64,000 nucleotides of DNA, taken from contig NZ_JAFFQA010000002.1 in NCBI RefSeq assembly GCF_016919065.1, forward strand, positions 144,436 to 208,435, read 5' to 3'. This DNA is from Desulfobulbus rhabdoformis (lineage in GTDB: Bacteria; Desulfobacterota; Desulfobulbia; Desulfobulbales; Desulfobulbaceae). Made by a program: the position numbers and the translations under genes. Shown piece by piece: positions 48,628 to 58,203 of the stretch (the first letter of the stretch is position 1; every line of letters begins with the position of its first letter). Under the pieces are notes generated by a model that saw only the letters and a program-made list of their open reading frames with translations, did not search any database and was not told the DNA's origin.

Positions 48628-49412
48628 ATTTTTCTGTTCTTGGCAGCGGCAGCAAGGGCAATGCTACCCTGATAGAGTCGGGCTCCACCAGGATTCTCAT
48701 TGATAATGGGTTCTCCGGCAAGGAGCTGATCAAGAGGCTGGATCAGATAGGTGTCCCTGCAGAGAGCCTGTCCGGGCTCATCGTCACCCATGAGCATATT
48801 GACCATGTCAAAGGTGTCGGGGTTGTTGCACGTAAGCTCGGGATTCCGGTCTATGCAAATGACCTAACTTACCGTGCTGCGGAAAAACATCTGGGAAGGA
48901 TTCCCCAGCGGCGGGAGTTTGCCACAGGTGAGCCCTTTGCGCTGGATGGACTGGCCATTCATCCTTTTGCCGTTTCTCACGATACGGCTGATCCGGTTGG
49001 TTTTCTCGTTGGCGACGGTAAACTTCGCTTGGGATATTGCACAGATACCGGTAAAATAACCCAGCTTATACGTCACCACCTCTCAAGCTGCCAGGCCCTT
49101 ATTTTGGAAGCCAACCACGATGTGGCAATGCTGCGCCAGGGGCCATATCCATTGGTTTTGCAACAGCGGGTACTTTCCAGTCAGGGGCACCTTGCCAACA
49201 AAGACTCGCTCCAGCTTGCCGCCGAGTTGGCCCAAGGAAGACTGCGTCACCTGGTGCTGGCCCATCTCAGCGAGATAAACAACCATCCCGATCTGGTACG
49301 TTCGGAGGTGCGTCAGTATCTCCAAGGGAACGAAACGCTTACTGTTGCTCTGGCTGAGCAGGGGATTCCGGGAAAACTTGCGGTGATCAGCGAGGAAGGT
49401 GCGGGGATTTAG
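48624..49412 (+). CDS. Metallo-beta-lactamase-fold hydrolase (WalJ/YycJ-like)
   Basis: 262 residues from GTG 48624. The zinc motif [11 protein letters not shown] matches HxHxDH, followed by His in [11 protein letters not shown], Asp in YCTDTGK and His in [13 protein letters not shown]. The strand pattern [17 protein letters not shown] at the start is that of YycJ nucleases, which act in DNA processing at the replication fork or in cell-wall regulation. The overlap with dut suggests joint control of nucleotide hygiene. The name WalJ is by family likeness only. Confidence 0.88.
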   Translation: MNFSVLGSGSKGNATLIESGSTRILIDNGFSGKELIKRLDQIGVPAESLSGLIVTHEHIDHVKGVGVVARKLGIPVYANDLTYRAAEKHLGRIPQRREFATGEPFALDGLAIHPFAVSHDTADPVGFLVGDGKLRLGYCTDTGKITQLIRHHLSSCQALILEANHDVAMLRQGPYPLVLQQRVLSSQGHLANKDSLQLAAELAQGRLRHLVLAHLSEINNHPDLVRSEVRQYLQGNETLTVALAEQGIPGKLAVISEEGAGI

Positions 49413-49508
49413 ACGATTGCTCGCAAGTACCCAGAAGCGGACTTTTCTCATGCGTGTTTATCCAAGCGTTTGTCGCCAGAGCATGAAATCGGGGGATCGT
49501 TACCTTCC

Positions 49509-51641
49509 ATGTGGTGGAAAAAAAAGAGTCTTGCCTATCATCTGACCTTCCGTGTCATTCTTTTCAGCTCGCTCATAGCGATCTGCTTTACCCTGCTGCA
49601 GCTTTACCTCGATTTTCGCCAAGACGTTCGTCAAATATATCAATTTTTTGAAACGGTTAAAGAGTCCAGCCTTCGGCCACTTGAAGAAAGTGTCTGGATA
49701 CTTGATGACCTGCAGATTTCCCTCCAGCTCGAAGGCCTCATCAATCGTGAAGATATAGTCTACGCTGCTGTCTCCATGGACGAGAAGGTTTCCTGGGTGA
49801 AGGGCGCAAAACCCAAGACCCGTACCATCTCCCAGTCTTTTCCCCTCATGCACCAGATTCGCGGGGGCTGGGAGGAGATCGGACGCCTTCAAGTGGTGGC
49901 ATCGCTTGATGCTATCATTCATCGCTTGTTACGTCGTATCATTATTTTGCTGGCCACAAATACCTTGAAAACCTTTTTGGTCTCCGGTTTTATCCTCCTG
50001 CTTTTTCGCAAACATATAACAGGTCACCTGCGGCAATTTTCCCAATATGTTCAGGGACTCGATATTCAGCATCAGCAACCAAAGCCGTTGGTTTTTGATC
50101 GTGACCCTGCTTTGAGCGATGAGCTTGAGCAGATCCGCCTGGCGCTCAATGTTCTGTGTTCGACCGGTTATCAGGCCTTTCGAGATTTGCATATTCATGA
50201 GCAACGACTTCGCCTTTTTTTTAATGCCACCGAGTCCGCTATCTTTGGTGTGGATGCCGAGGGAACCTGTATCTTTATTAATCAGATCGCCTGTGAGTAT
50301 TTTGCAGTAGCCCGTCAGGATGATTTGCTGGGGCGCAATCTTTTTGAACTGCTCTGTCGGGATGAAGAAGAGCGTGTTCTGAGCAACCCGCTGGTGGAAC
50401 AGGTTAGCGCAACAATGGTGCAGGGCGAGGCCATATTTATTGATGACATGGGCCTTGAGTTACCCCATGGTTCCCACATATCCATTTCCCTTCGTTCGTA
50501 TCCTGTTGTAGAGCAGGAAGGGTGTACTGGTGCGATCGTTTTCTTTATTGATAACAGTCGGCAGCTCCGGCTGGAGCAGGAAAAACAGCTGTTCAGTAAA
50601 ATTGTTCGCCAGGCCCCGGCCCTTATCCTCATCGTTGATGCCACCGGGAAGGTGAAGTTTGTCAATCGCATCTTTGAACAAGTCCTGGAGATTGAGGCCA
50701 GTTCCGTGGTGGGGAATAACGTCTTTCAATACTTTAGCGAGTTTGACCTGGAGCCTCGTATTGCTGAAGTGCGGGAAAAAATTCATAAGGGGGAGACCTG
50801 GAGTGGAATTTTTTCTCCGGTTTCCCTGGTTGGAAGGAAAGTTGTTCTGGACGCCGCAATTTTTCCTATTCTTGATAAAAATGGTCACCTGACCAATGTT
50901 ATCGCCATGGGGCGTGATATTACCCGGGAGCAGCAACTCGTGGACCAGTTGCATCATGTTCAGCGTATGGAGGCCATGGGCAAATTGGCCGCCTCCATTG
51001 CCCATGAGTTTGGCAATCCGCTTTTGGGAATTCGTTTTGCCCTGCGCGATGTGAAGCAACGCACCGGTCCTGACTCTGAAGAGGGGAAAGTGCTGCAGTT
51101 GGCCGAAAATGAGTGTGACCGCATGCGCAAGCTTATTCGGGATCTCCAGCAATTTAACCGGCCGTCTTCAGGGGAAAAAACGACCTTCGATCCTCACACA
51201 GTGCTTGATGAAATTCTTGCCCTGCACCATAACCTGCTCACCAAGAAAAATATCCTGGTGGTGATTGCTTACGCGCAAAAGCGGATTTGTCTGCATGCAG
51301 TCGAGGATCAAATTCGCCAGGTGTTCATTAATCTGATATTAAACGCCAGTGATGCCATGCATCAGGGGGGAGGAACCCTGACCCTCTCGACAACTGTGGC
51401 AGATGACTGTGTGACCGTGGCAATTCGAGATACCGGAAGCGGGATTGCGCCCAACGACCGTGAACACATTTTTGAACCTTTTTTCACCACAAAATCCGCT
51501 GTAGAGGGGACTGGGCTTGGGCTTCCAGTCTCCTACGGAATTATTCGCTCCCATGGGGGGAGGATCGAAGTGAGCTCGGAGCCGGGAAATACAGTCTTTC
51601 GAGTGATTATTCCACTGGAGAAGGCAGATTTGCCCGCTTAG
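49509..51641 (+). CDS. Membrane histidine kinase, HAMP-like linker plus two PAS domains
   Basis: 710 residues from ATG 49509 (the frame extends to a TTG at 49470). TM1 (about 12-32), a periplasmic sensor (about 33-135), TM2 (about 142-165), a linker and two PAS domains (about 225-345 and 350-475), then HisKA with His in IAHEFGNPLLGI (about 490) and HATPase with DTGSGIAP and GTGLGLPVSYGI. The SIAHEFGNPL box is the NtrB/AtoS-type H-box that usually pairs with sigma-54 activators. No regulator gene is adjacent, so it is an orphan. The signal is unknown. Confidence 0.92.
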   Translation: MWWKKKSLAYHLTFRVILFSSLIAICFTLLQLYLDFRQDVRQIYQFFETVKESSLRPLEESVWILDDLQISLQLEGLINREDIVYAAVSMDEKVSWVKGAKPKTRTISQSFPLMHQIRGGWEEIGRLQVVASLDAIIHRLLRRIIILLATNTLKTFLVSGFILLLFRKHITGHLRQFSQYVQGLDIQHQQPKPLVFDRDPALSDELEQIRLALNVLCSTGYQAFRDLHIHEQRLRLFFNATESAIFGVDAEGTCIFINQIACEYFAVARQDDLLGRNLFELLCRDEEERVLSNPLVEQVSATMVQGEAIFIDDMGLELPHGSHISISLRSYPVVEQEGCTGAIVFFIDNSRQLRLEQEKQLFSKIVRQAPALILIVDATGKVKFVNRIFEQVLEIEASSVVGNNVFQYFSEFDLEPRIAEVREKIHKGETWSGIFSPVSLVGRKVVLDAAIFPILDKNGHLTNVIAMGRDITREQQLVDQLHHVQRMEAMGKLAASIAHEFGNPLLGIRFALRDVKQRTGPDSEEGKVLQLAENECDRMRKLIRDLQQFNRPSSGEKTTFDPHTVLDEILALHHNLLTKKNILVVIAYAQKRICLHAVEDQIRQVFINLILNASDAMHQGGGTLTLSTTVADDCVTVAIRDTGSGIAPNDREHIFEPFFTTKSAVEGTGLGLPVSYGIIRSHGGRIEVSSEPGNTVFRVIIPLEKADLPA

Positions 51642-51650
51642 AAAGACCCC

Positions 51651-52541
51651 TTACCCTCGGGGGTGAAAGCGACGATGGGCTGTTTTGAGGCGATCACCGT
51701 CAACGTGGGTGTAGATTTGGGTCGTGGCGATATCGGTATGGCCAAGCATCATCTGCACTGAGCGTAGATCAGCGCCGCCTGCCAGGAGATGGGTGGCAAA
51801 GGAGTGGCGAAGAATATGGGGGCTGATTTCTTTGGAGATGCCAGAGCGTTGGGCAACCTCCCGAATGATCTGCCAGAATCGATTGCGGGTCATGCCCTTG
51901 GCCCGATTGGAACAGAAGAGCAGGGGACTCGTTTTTCCTTTGAGAAGTAACGGGCGAACCTGCGTCAGGTATTCCTGCACAATCTGACCGGTGAGCGCAG
52001 AAAAGGGGACGACTCGTTCTTTATCGCCCTTGCCAAGAATACGCAGGTGTCCGGTGGTCAGGTTGCAACTGGTCATAGGCAGGTTGACAAGTTCAGAGAC
52101 CCGAAGTCCTGAACCATAGAGCAGATGCAGCATGGTATGGTTGCGCAGAGCCAGTGGTGTCGGTTTTGAGGGGCGTTTGAGCAAGGCCTGTACCTCAGCT
52201 TCACTGAGCACCTTGGGCAGACTCTGACCCATTTTGGGCGTATCGATATCAGTGAGTGGGTTCCCATCAAGGACACCCTGTTGTTGCAAAAAAAGGAAAA
52301 AGGCTCGTAAGGCAGCCAGACGTCGCGCGTTAGAGCGAGCGCTTATGTTGCGGGCATGGCAGAAACGAAAATAGTTTTGGATATCTTGGCGGGTAATCGT
52401 GGTGAGCGGTTTAGGGCTCTGGCGAAGAAAAGATCGCAAATCAGACTCGTACGCAGCTACAGTGTTGCTGGCGAGGCGACGGGTAATGGTGAGATACTGC
52501 AGAAAGCTATGCAGCAGGTCGAGTGAATGGCTGATGGTCAG
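51651..52541 (-). CDS. Tyrosine recombinase of the XerC/XerD type
   Basis: The catalytic set is complete: Arg in SGLRVSELVN, Lys in GKGDKERVVP, His-xx-Arg in HILRHSFATHLL, His in MLGHTDIATTQ and Tyr in IYTHVDG. The open frame from the in-frame TAG at 52551-52553 contains LLHSFLQYLTITRRLASNTVAAYESDLRSFL, the normal Xer N-terminal helix pattern. This stretch holds no ATG, GTG or TTG; the first TTG is 52439, which would cut 30 residues from the core-binding domain. I give the frame back to CTG 52541 (ATC 52535 is the other candidate, 294 residues). It acts on chromosome dimers at dif. Confidence 0.85.
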   Translation of the reverse strand: MTISHSLDLLHSFLQYLTITRRLASNTVAAYESDLRSFLRQSPKPLTTITRQDIQNYFRFCHARNISARSNARRLAALRAFFLFLQQQGVLDGNPLTDIDTPKMGQSLPKVLSEAEVQALLKRPSKPTPLALRNHTMLHLLYGSGLRVSELVNLPMTSCNLTTGHLRILGKGDKERVVPFSALTGQIVQEYLTQVRPLLLKGKTSPLLFCSNRAKGMTRNRFWQIIREVAQRSGISKEISPHILRHSFATHLLAGGADLRSVQMMLGHTDIATTQIYTHVDGDRLKTAHRRFHPRG

Positions 52542-52552
52542 GCCCTGAAGCT

Positions 52553-52582
52553 AAAAAAAAACCCCGGCATAAAACCGGGGCT
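52553..52582 (-). terminator. Rho-independent terminator of rpsU
   Basis: On the minus strand CCCCGG pairs with CCGGGG across TTTTATG and runs into a nine-T tract. It lies between rpsU and the Xer gene, so the Xer message begins after it or by readthrough. Confidence 0.93.
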
Positions 52583-52588
52583 TTGAGA

Positions 52589-52783
52589 TCAACCGCGATT
52601 TTTCATCCGGTTGAACTTGCGAAGTTTACGCAGGGCTTCCGCAGCTTTACGGCGTTTCTTCACGCTGGGTTTCTCATAGTATTCGCGCCGTTTCAGCTCA
52701 CGTTTGATACCATCGATCTGCAGTTTTTTCTTCAGCTGCCTGATCGCGTATTCAAGGTCACCTCTGACATCTACTTCGATCAT
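52589..52783 (-). CDS. rpsU: 30S ribosomal protein S21
   Basis: 64 residues, basic, with the family pattern LEYAIRQLKKKLQIDGIKRELKRREYYEKPS followed by a run of Arg and Lys. AAGGAAG precedes ATG 52783. Needed for mRNA binding by the 30S subunit. It has its own terminator. Confidence 0.96.
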   Translation of the reverse strand: MIEVDVRGDLEYAIRQLKKKLQIDGIKRELKRREYYEKPSVKKRRKAAEALRKLRKFNRMKNRG

Positions 52784-53138
52784 ATTGCATCACTTCCTTT
52801 AGTGGTTGGCTTGTGTAAGCCATTTTTTAAGAAAAAGGTTTAAACAAAACAAATTATCCGCTTTGTAGGACCTTGTCAAATCAAATAATTGAACCTCTGT
52901 CCTTTTTATTGTTTCCTGCATGCCCCAAGAGGCTGCAGGTGTTGCTGAAAGAGAAACGTTTTTTGAATAGATCTCTGTTTATTAAAAAGGTAGGTTGTTC
53001 CGTAACCACCTGCTGCCACTTATTCAGGATTGTTTTTCTCTGTGATGATGGTAGCATACGCATGAGTCGTGTTGAGAGTAACCACGGCGGAAACCGGGGA
53101 TCACATCCATGGCGTCAAGAGACAATGGGAGGTCGATT
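52784..53138. other. 355-bp intergenic region between rpsU and ddl
   Basis: No gene recognised. It is AT-rich near rpsU, so it probably holds the divergent promoters of rpsU and ddl, but I could not fix -35/-10 boxes. Bases 53002-53028 resemble the GTGACCACCCGCCGTCACGG-type half repeat of 10577-10604 (about 21 of 27 positions). Confidence 0.5.
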
Positions 53139-54074
53139 ATGACAAAGATACGGTTGGCATTGATTGCAGGCGGCACTTCAGATGAGCGAGAGGTCTCGCT
53201 GCGGGGTGCTGCCGGGGTGGAAAAGGAACTTGATCCTGAAAAGTATGAAGTGGTGCGTTACGATCCGGCCACAGACCTGCCCCGTATTGCTTCTGAAAGT
53301 GCCAACATCGATGTAGCCTTTCTTCTTTTGCATGGTGTCAATGGGGAAGACGGGACCATTCAGGGATTTCTTGACCTGCTTGGCCTTCCGTATCAGGGGG
53401 CAGGCGTGCTTGGCAGTGCCCTGGCCATGGATAAAAATCTGGCCAAAACCTTATATAAGCTACATGGTTTACCCGTAGCCGCCTGGGTTATGCTTGAACC
53501 GAGCGATCTCAAGGATTCAGGCAGAATTCTGCGTGAGGTCGGTATTCCCTGCGTGGTTAAGCCGGTACGTCAGGGGTCCTCTATCGGCATGTCGATTGTC
53601 CGGGAGGAGGAGCAGTTACCCGGCGCACTTGCGCTTGCCCTGAAGCATGACAGTGAGGTGATGGTTGAGGCGTATATCGAGGGAAGGGAGCTGACTGTGG
53701 GGGTGATCGGGAACAAGGAGCTGACGCCTCTGCCTCTTATTGAGATTATTCCCAACGATCAATATGAGTTTTTTGATTACGAGGCTAAGTATCAACCTGG
53801 GGCGAGCACTGAAATCTGTCCTGCTCAGGTAGATGAACAGGTGCGCCAAAAAGCACAGGAGTATGCTCTGGTGGCTCATCGCTGCCTGCAGCTGCGTGGT
53901 TATAGCCGAACCGATATGATTCTGAGCAACGGGGAGCTGTATCTTCTGGAAACCAATACTATTCCCGGTATGACTCCCACCAGCCTGTTTCCGCAGGCAG
54001 CGGCCGAGGCAGGGATCAACTTTGCCAAGCTTCTTGACCGGCTCATTGAATTGGCGCTGGAGAAACCCGCGTGA
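53139..54074 (+). CDS. ddl: D-alanine-D-alanine ligase
   Basis: 311 residues from ATG 53139 (GGGAGG upstream). ATP-grasp enzyme with LIAGGTSDEREVSLRGA at the start, HGVNGEDGTIQG, AMDKNLAKTLYKL, VVKPVRQGSSIGMS and the metal site YLLETNTIPGMTPTSLFPQAA. It makes the D-Ala-D-Ala dipeptide for peptidoglycan. Cytoplasmic. The neighbouring genes do not form a cell-wall cluster. Confidence 0.96.
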   Translation: MTKIRLALIAGGTSDEREVSLRGAAGVEKELDPEKYEVVRYDPATDLPRIASESANIDVAFLLLHGVNGEDGTIQGFLDLLGLPYQGAGVLGSALAMDKNLAKTLYKLHGLPVAAWVMLEPSDLKDSGRILREVGIPCVVKPVRQGSSIGMSIVREEEQLPGALALALKHDSEVMVEAYIEGRELTVGVIGNKELTPLPLIEIIPNDQYEFFDYEAKYQPGASTEICPAQVDEQVRQKAQEYALVAHRCLQLRGYSRTDMILSNGELYLLETNTIPGMTPTSLFPQAAAEAGINFAKLLDRLIELALEKPA

Positions 54075-54155
54075 AGAAGAGCTGAAACAGATATGAGCGT
54101 ACCACCAAAAAGGCGATACGCTCATAAGGAAATATTGAAAGGAGGAAAGCCCTGG

Positions 54156-55427
54156 TTAGAAGCGGCTCTCAAAGTAAGGTTTGAGGACCTTGGGTACTTC
54201 TACGCTCCCATCGGGCTGTTGATAATTTTCCAAAATCGCCAGCAGGGTGCGGCCAACAGCCAGACCAGAGCCGTTTAATGTATGGACCAAGCGGCTTTTT
54301 TTCTCACCTTTGGGGCGATAACGGATACCAGCGCGACGAGCCTGAAAATCAAGAAAGTTGGAGCAGGAGGAAATCTCGCGGTAGGTGTTCTGACCAGGCA
54401 GCCAAACTTCGATATCATAGGTCTTGGCCGCAGAGAAACCCAGGTCACCGCTGCAGAGGGTAATAACCCGGTAGGGAAGCTCCAGCAGCTGCAATACCTC
54501 TTCAGCATCGGCAAGTAATGACTCCAGCTCGTTCCAGGATTCGTTAGGATGGGCAAACTTGACCAGTTCCACCTTTTCAAACTGATGCTGACGGATCAGA
54601 CCGCGGGTGTCCTTACCGTACGAGCCGGCTTCAGAGCGGAAGCAGGGCGTATAGGCGGTATATTTGATGGGAAGCTCCGCCTCGTCAACGGTCTCACCGG
54701 CAAAGATGTTGGTTACCGGAACCTCGGCGGTGGGAATAAGCCACAGATCCCAGTCTTCAATTTTAAAGAGATCTTCTTTGAACTTGGGCAGCTGCCCGGT
54801 TCCGGTCATGGCCTTGGAGTTAACCATGAAGGGGGGCAGTACCTCGGTGTAGCCATGCCGTTGGGTATGGAGGTCAATGAAAAAGTTGACCAGGGCCCTT
54901 GAGAGACGTGCACCGAATCCTCTGAGCAGAGAAAAGCGGGCTCCGGCAAGGCGAGCTGCGGTCTCAAAGTCGAGAATACCAAGGTCTTCTCCCACTTCCC
55001 AGTGCGTTTTGGGCTCAAAGGAGAAGCTTGGGATTTCACCCCACCTTTTTATTTCGAGGTTGTCCTCTTCATCCTGCCCTTGGGGCACAGATTCGTCACA
55101 GAGATTGGGAATAGAGAGAATGACATCGCCAAGCGCCTCTTCAATTTCAGCAAGCTCGGTGTCAATCTCCTTGATTCTCTCCGAAACCTGTTTCATCTCT
55201 GCAATCATTGGCTCGGCCTCATCGTGTTTTCCCGATTTTTTCAGGCCGGCGATCGTCTTGGAGGCGGTGTTCCGCTTGTTTTTAAGCGCTTCCGTCTCGG
55301 CCAGGCGACTCAGACGGCGCTTGTCGATCTCGGCAAAACGATCTATGAGTTGCGGGTCAACGCCGCGAAGAAGGCTTTTTTCTCGAACCAGTTCCAGGTT
55401 TTCCCTGACAAAGCGTAATTCTAGCAT
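54156..55427 (-). CDS. serS: Seryl-tRNA synthetase
   Basis: 423 residues, full length. N-terminal coiled-coil arm (about 30-110) that binds tRNA-Ser, then class II motif 1 (near [20 protein letters not shown]), motif 2 [17 protein letters not shown] and motif 3 [14 protein letters not shown]. Charges tRNA-Ser and, where present, tRNA-Sec, so it would feed selenocysteine synthesis as well. Faces ddl (convergent, 81 bp apart). Confidence 0.97.
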   Translation of the reverse strand: MLELRFVRENLELVREKSLLRGVDPQLIDRFAEIDKRRLSRLAETEALKNKRNTASKTIAGLKKSGKHDEAEPMIAEMKQVSERIKEIDTELAEIEEALGDVILSIPNLCDESVPQGQDEEDNLEIKRWGEIPSFSFEPKTHWEVGEDLGILDFETAARLAGARFSLLRGFGARLSRALVNFFIDLHTQRHGYTEVLPPFMVNSKAMTGTGQLPKFKEDLFKIEDWDLWLIPTAEVPVTNIFAGETVDEAELPIKYTAYTPCFRSEAGSYGKDTRGLIRQHQFEKVELVKFAHPNESWNELESLLADAEEVLQLLELPYRVITLCSGDLGFSAAKTYDIEVWLPGQNTYREISSCSNFLDFQARRAGIRYRPKGEKKSRLVHTLNGSGLAVGRTLLAILENYQQPDGSVEVPKVLKPYFESRF

Positions 55428-55725
55428 GATCTCGTCTGTGGATGTTTATCTGCGGGGTGAGGATGCATGTCCATCTGGTGTTGTCGTACAGGGGCCCGCA
55501 GGCTGCTCCGGGTGGAGTAACCGTAGGTTGGGCGGGATGTGCCCGTGGCGTACTGTACGTGGTGTCAGCAGTTCAATCTTTGCATGTATTGCTGACTCTC
55601 CCCGCTTTTATCATGGGTTCTGGTGAAACGCAAGCGGGTATTCAATTGCTTTTATCAGTCCCTTTTGCTACTTTTTTGGGCTGTAATCCGCTTTATCAAT
55701 CTCCCTGTTCACCAACCTGTACGCC
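55428..55725. other. 298-bp gap between serS and tatC
   Basis: Divergent promoters for serS and tatC are expected here. The overlapping open frames read as low-complexity shadow and lack ribosome sites. I find no repeat, hairpin of note or recognisable RNA. Confidence 0.4.
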
Positions 55726-56445
55726 ATGGCCGAATCCCTGAAATCTTTTGCGCTCTTTCTTGTAGAGCTCCGTCATTCCCTGAAGATGCTTGGGGGGGCC
55801 ATCATAGGTGGTACGGTTGTGCTCTATTTTCTCTCCAGTCAGGTGTTGCATGTCTTTCAAAATCATCTGGGAGAGCACCTCTATTTTTTCTCTGTGGCCG
55901 GGCCTTTTCTTGCGCACGTCAAGTTGGCTTTTTTTGCCGCTCTTTATGTACTTATGCCGCTGTGCATGTATGTGTTATGGAAGGCGGCGGGGAAGCCATT
56001 TCATGTCTCCGGTCGTCGGCTGACCTGGTTTGTTGTAGCCACCAGCCTGCTTTTTTATTGTGGAACGATTTTTTGCTATCTGGTCACTTTGCCCTTTGGG
56101 ATTAAGTTTTTACTGAGCTTTCAGTCTCAAGAGCTGCAGGCTGTGATTTCAGTCAGTCGATTTGTTAATTTTGTGGTCCTTTTTATTCTCGGCTTCGGTC
56201 TCGTCTTTGAGCTCCCTGTGTTCATGGTATTCACCGCCCAGGTGGGCTTGATTTCAGCAGCTACCTTTGCCAAAAACAGACGCTATGCCGTTTTGGCTAT
56301 TGCAATCCTGGCAGCGTTATTGACTCCCACCCCGGATTTGGTCAATATGTCCTTGATGGGGGCGCCCTTATATCTGCTGTATGAATCCGGTATCCTGCTT
56401 ATACTCCTGCTTGGCCAATCCAAAGACGTGGCCAAGCAGGAGTGA
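55726..56445 (+). CDS. tatC: Twin-arginine translocase subunit TatC
   Basis: 239 residues with six membrane segments. The N-terminus ALFLVELRHSLKMLGGAI has the ELR box that binds twin-arginine signals; later GFGLVFELPVFMVFTAQVGLI and LLTPTPDLVNMSLMGAPLYLLYESGI are the family signatures. It is shorter at the N-terminus than average. There is no tatA or tatB beside it. It exports folded redox enzymes. Confidence 0.93.
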   Translation: MAESLKSFALFLVELRHSLKMLGGAIIGGTVVLYFLSSQVLHVFQNHLGEHLYFFSVAGPFLAHVKLAFFAALYVLMPLCMYVLWKAAGKPFHVSGRRLTWFVVATSLLFYCGTIFCYLVTLPFGIKFLLSFQSQELQAVISVSRFVNFVVLFILGFGLVFELPVFMVFTAQVGLISAATFAKNRRYAVLAIAILAALLTPTPDLVNMSLMGAPLYLLYESGILLILLLGQSKDVAKQE

Positions 56446-56454
56446 CGCGATTCC

Positions 56455-56880
56455 CTAGAAGGATATGACCTCTATGCCGTTCTCCAGCAGCAGGGCTGTG
56501 GTTACGCCAGGTGTGGGACTGAGTCCGCAGGATGGGCTTTTGGCTTTAAAAAAAGCGTACTCCACCCGTTGCATTCGAGCCAGGGTGAGCACCATCTGGG
56601 CGCCTTGAATAAACGCAGAAGTGCGATCAATGCCGTTTTGGTCCACGACTTTTGCTGCACCTGCGAGCACATCGTGACCATCGCCACCGATAAGTTTGGC
56701 TGGAGTGCGAGGTGTTGCCAGGCCGCCGAGTTGTTCTGGACAGACCGGAATCCAGTGAGTGGATTCCAGGCGCCGTAAACATTCGCTACTGGGTTTACTT
56801 TTTCCATCATAGCGGGTGCAGAGGCCAAGCAGGCAGGCGCTGACCAGGCATCGAGGGGGGAGTGCAGAGGATAATGTCAT
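56455..56880 (-). CDS. DUF523 family protein
   Basis: 141 residues with CLVSACLLGLCTRYDGKSKPS, WIPVCPEQLGGLATPR and AFFKAKSPSCGLSPT; four conserved Cys could bind a metal or act in sulphur chemistry. Family function is not established. It is convergent with tatC, 9 bp apart, and divergent to the FtsB-like gene. Confidence 0.9.
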   Translation of the reverse strand: MTLSSALPPRCLVSACLLGLCTRYDGKSKPSSECLRRLESTHWIPVCPEQLGGLATPRTPAKLIGGDGHDVLAGAAKVVDQNGIDRTSAFIQGAQMVLTLARMQRVEYAFFKAKSPSCGLSPTPGVTTALLLENGIEVISF

Positions 56881-56906
56881 AGTGTGCCACCAAAAAGAGG
56901 AGCTGT

Positions 56907-57233
56907 ATGGCGATACGCAAAAGAAATGAAGATGAGCTGCGTGACAAGAAGATGATGTGGCTTTTGGGGAGTCTCATCGCCATTATCTTTCTTCTTTGGA
57001 TTTTGTTTGCTCCTGGACGCGGATTTATTCATTATTTAAAGTTGAATAGTGAAATTCAATCATTATCTGAGGAAAACAGCCAGCTCAAGACCAAAAATAA
57101 AGAGTTGGCTGAGAATATCAAAAAACTGCAACTTGATAATGTGTACTTGGAAAAGGTAGCTCGGGAAAAGCACGGCCTGCTCAAAAAAGACGAGATGGTT
57201 TTTGATTTCGACAGATCTTCCAAAAAGAAATGA
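56907..57233 (+). CDS. FtsB/DivIC-type septum formation initiator
   Basis: 108 residues: one membrane helix (about 15-35, MMWLLGSLIAIIFLLWILF), then a leucine-zipper coiled coil (LNSEIQSLSEENSQLKTKNKELAENIKKLQLD) and VYLEKVAREKHGLLKKDEMVFDF, which is the FtsB/DivIC signature. It bridges FtsL and FtsQ in the divisome. Its stop overlaps the start of the uracil-DNA glycosylase gene by 4 bp. Confidence 0.9.
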   Translation: MAIRKRNEDELRDKKMMWLLGSLIAIIFLLWILFAPGRGFIHYLKLNSEIQSLSEENSQLKTKNKELAENIKKLQLDNVYLEKVAREKHGLLKKDEMVFDFDRSSKKK

Positions 57234-58093
57234 GTACAGAGCAAGGATCGTTACAACAGTCTCCCCCCAAAAAACAGGTCGAACAGCGCTCTGCGGTCAT
57301 CCTCGCGGCGGCACTGCGCCAGCACCTCTTGCTGCATCAGCAGATGGGGATTAATCTGTACCCAAAAAATGATGGGCTTGTCGAGTTTTTGCGTCCCAAA
57401 GGGCGCAGACCGCAATCATTGCCTCCTACAAAAAAACAACCCCCTCGCGCACCATCCCCTGTCCGCCCTCGTCCTGTTCCCTCACCAGCGGCTCAGGATG
57501 CTCCCCAAAAAATAAGCGCCAGAGAGATCACGGAAAGCCTGGAGAGCTGTTCGGCCTGCTCTTTGGCAACGACCAGAAGGGCGCAGGTATTGGGCCGGGG
57601 CAAAGCCGATGCCCGACTGCTGATTGTCGGTGAGTATCCTCGCGGCAGCGATGCGGGCCAGTGGAGCTTTGGCAAAGAGGAGGATGAACTGCTGTGGAAG
57701 ATGATGCAGGCCATTGGGCTCGGGCCGAAGGATGTGTACCTGACCAATGTGGTGAAGTGCTCCCCCTCCGGTGAACAGCATCCGTTAGCCGAGCATGAAC
57801 TGGCATGTCAGGGCTACCTCTATCAGGAAATAGCGCAGGTGCAACCCGCTGTGATTCTGGCCATGGGCAAAGCGGCTGCGCGTGCTATTCTGGGAAGTGA
57901 TGTTTCTCTCTTTCGTTTACGGGGGCGTCTGCATGCCACCCGCTTTACAGGAGCCACCGGGGCACCTATACCGGTGATGATCAGCTTCCACCCTGGATTT
58001 TTGTTGGAGCAACCGGCAATGAAGCGTGCAGCCTGGCAAGATTTGCAGATTGTGCAGCGCCAGCTGCAACAGGCAGAGTCCGGGGGGCCTTAA
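57230..58093 (+). CDS. Uracil-DNA glycosylase, 4Fe-4S family 4-like
   Basis: 287 residues, about 95 more than typical family 4 enzymes because of a Pro-rich N-terminal extension. Four Cys of the iron-sulphur site are at C107, C110 (ESCSACSLA), C177 (NVVKCSP) and C193 (LACQGYL). Motif A reads VGEYPRGSD rather than the usual GEAPG, and motif B is SFHPGFLLEQP rather than HPS/HPA. The fold fits, but active-site changes leave substrate and activity open. It overlaps the ftsB-like gene. Confidence 0.85.
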   Translation: MSTEQGSLQQSPPKKQVEQRSAVILAAALRQHLLLHQQMGINLYPKNDGLVEFLRPKGRRPQSLPPTKKQPPRAPSPVRPRPVPSPAAQDAPQKISAREITESLESCSACSLATTRRAQVLGRGKADARLLIVGEYPRGSDAGQWSFGKEEDELLWKMMQAIGLGPKDVYLTNVVKCSPSGEQHPLAEHELACQGYLYQEIAQVQPAVILAMGKAAARAILGSDVSLFRLRGRLHATRFTGATGAPIPVMISFHPGFLLEQPAMKRAAWQDLQIVQRQLQQAESGGP

Positions 58094-58203
58094 CCATCGT
58101 TTGATCGCTTAAAATCATTAGGTAGGAGGCTCTTGAAAAAACCAATCTTTCCAGCTGGATCAAGGACTACCCTACCAAAACATCAAGGCTCAGGAGGCGC
58201 TGT

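Noticed and set aside
55442..55741. ORF of 99 codons upstream of tatC
   Set aside because: Poor composition, no Shine-Dalgarno and overlap with the tatC start; treated as non-coding.
58133..58203. Leader peptide or attenuator before upp (TTG 58133, GGTAGG/CCTACC pair)
   Set aside because: The frame runs out of phase into upp and the stem is too short and distant to argue for attenuation.
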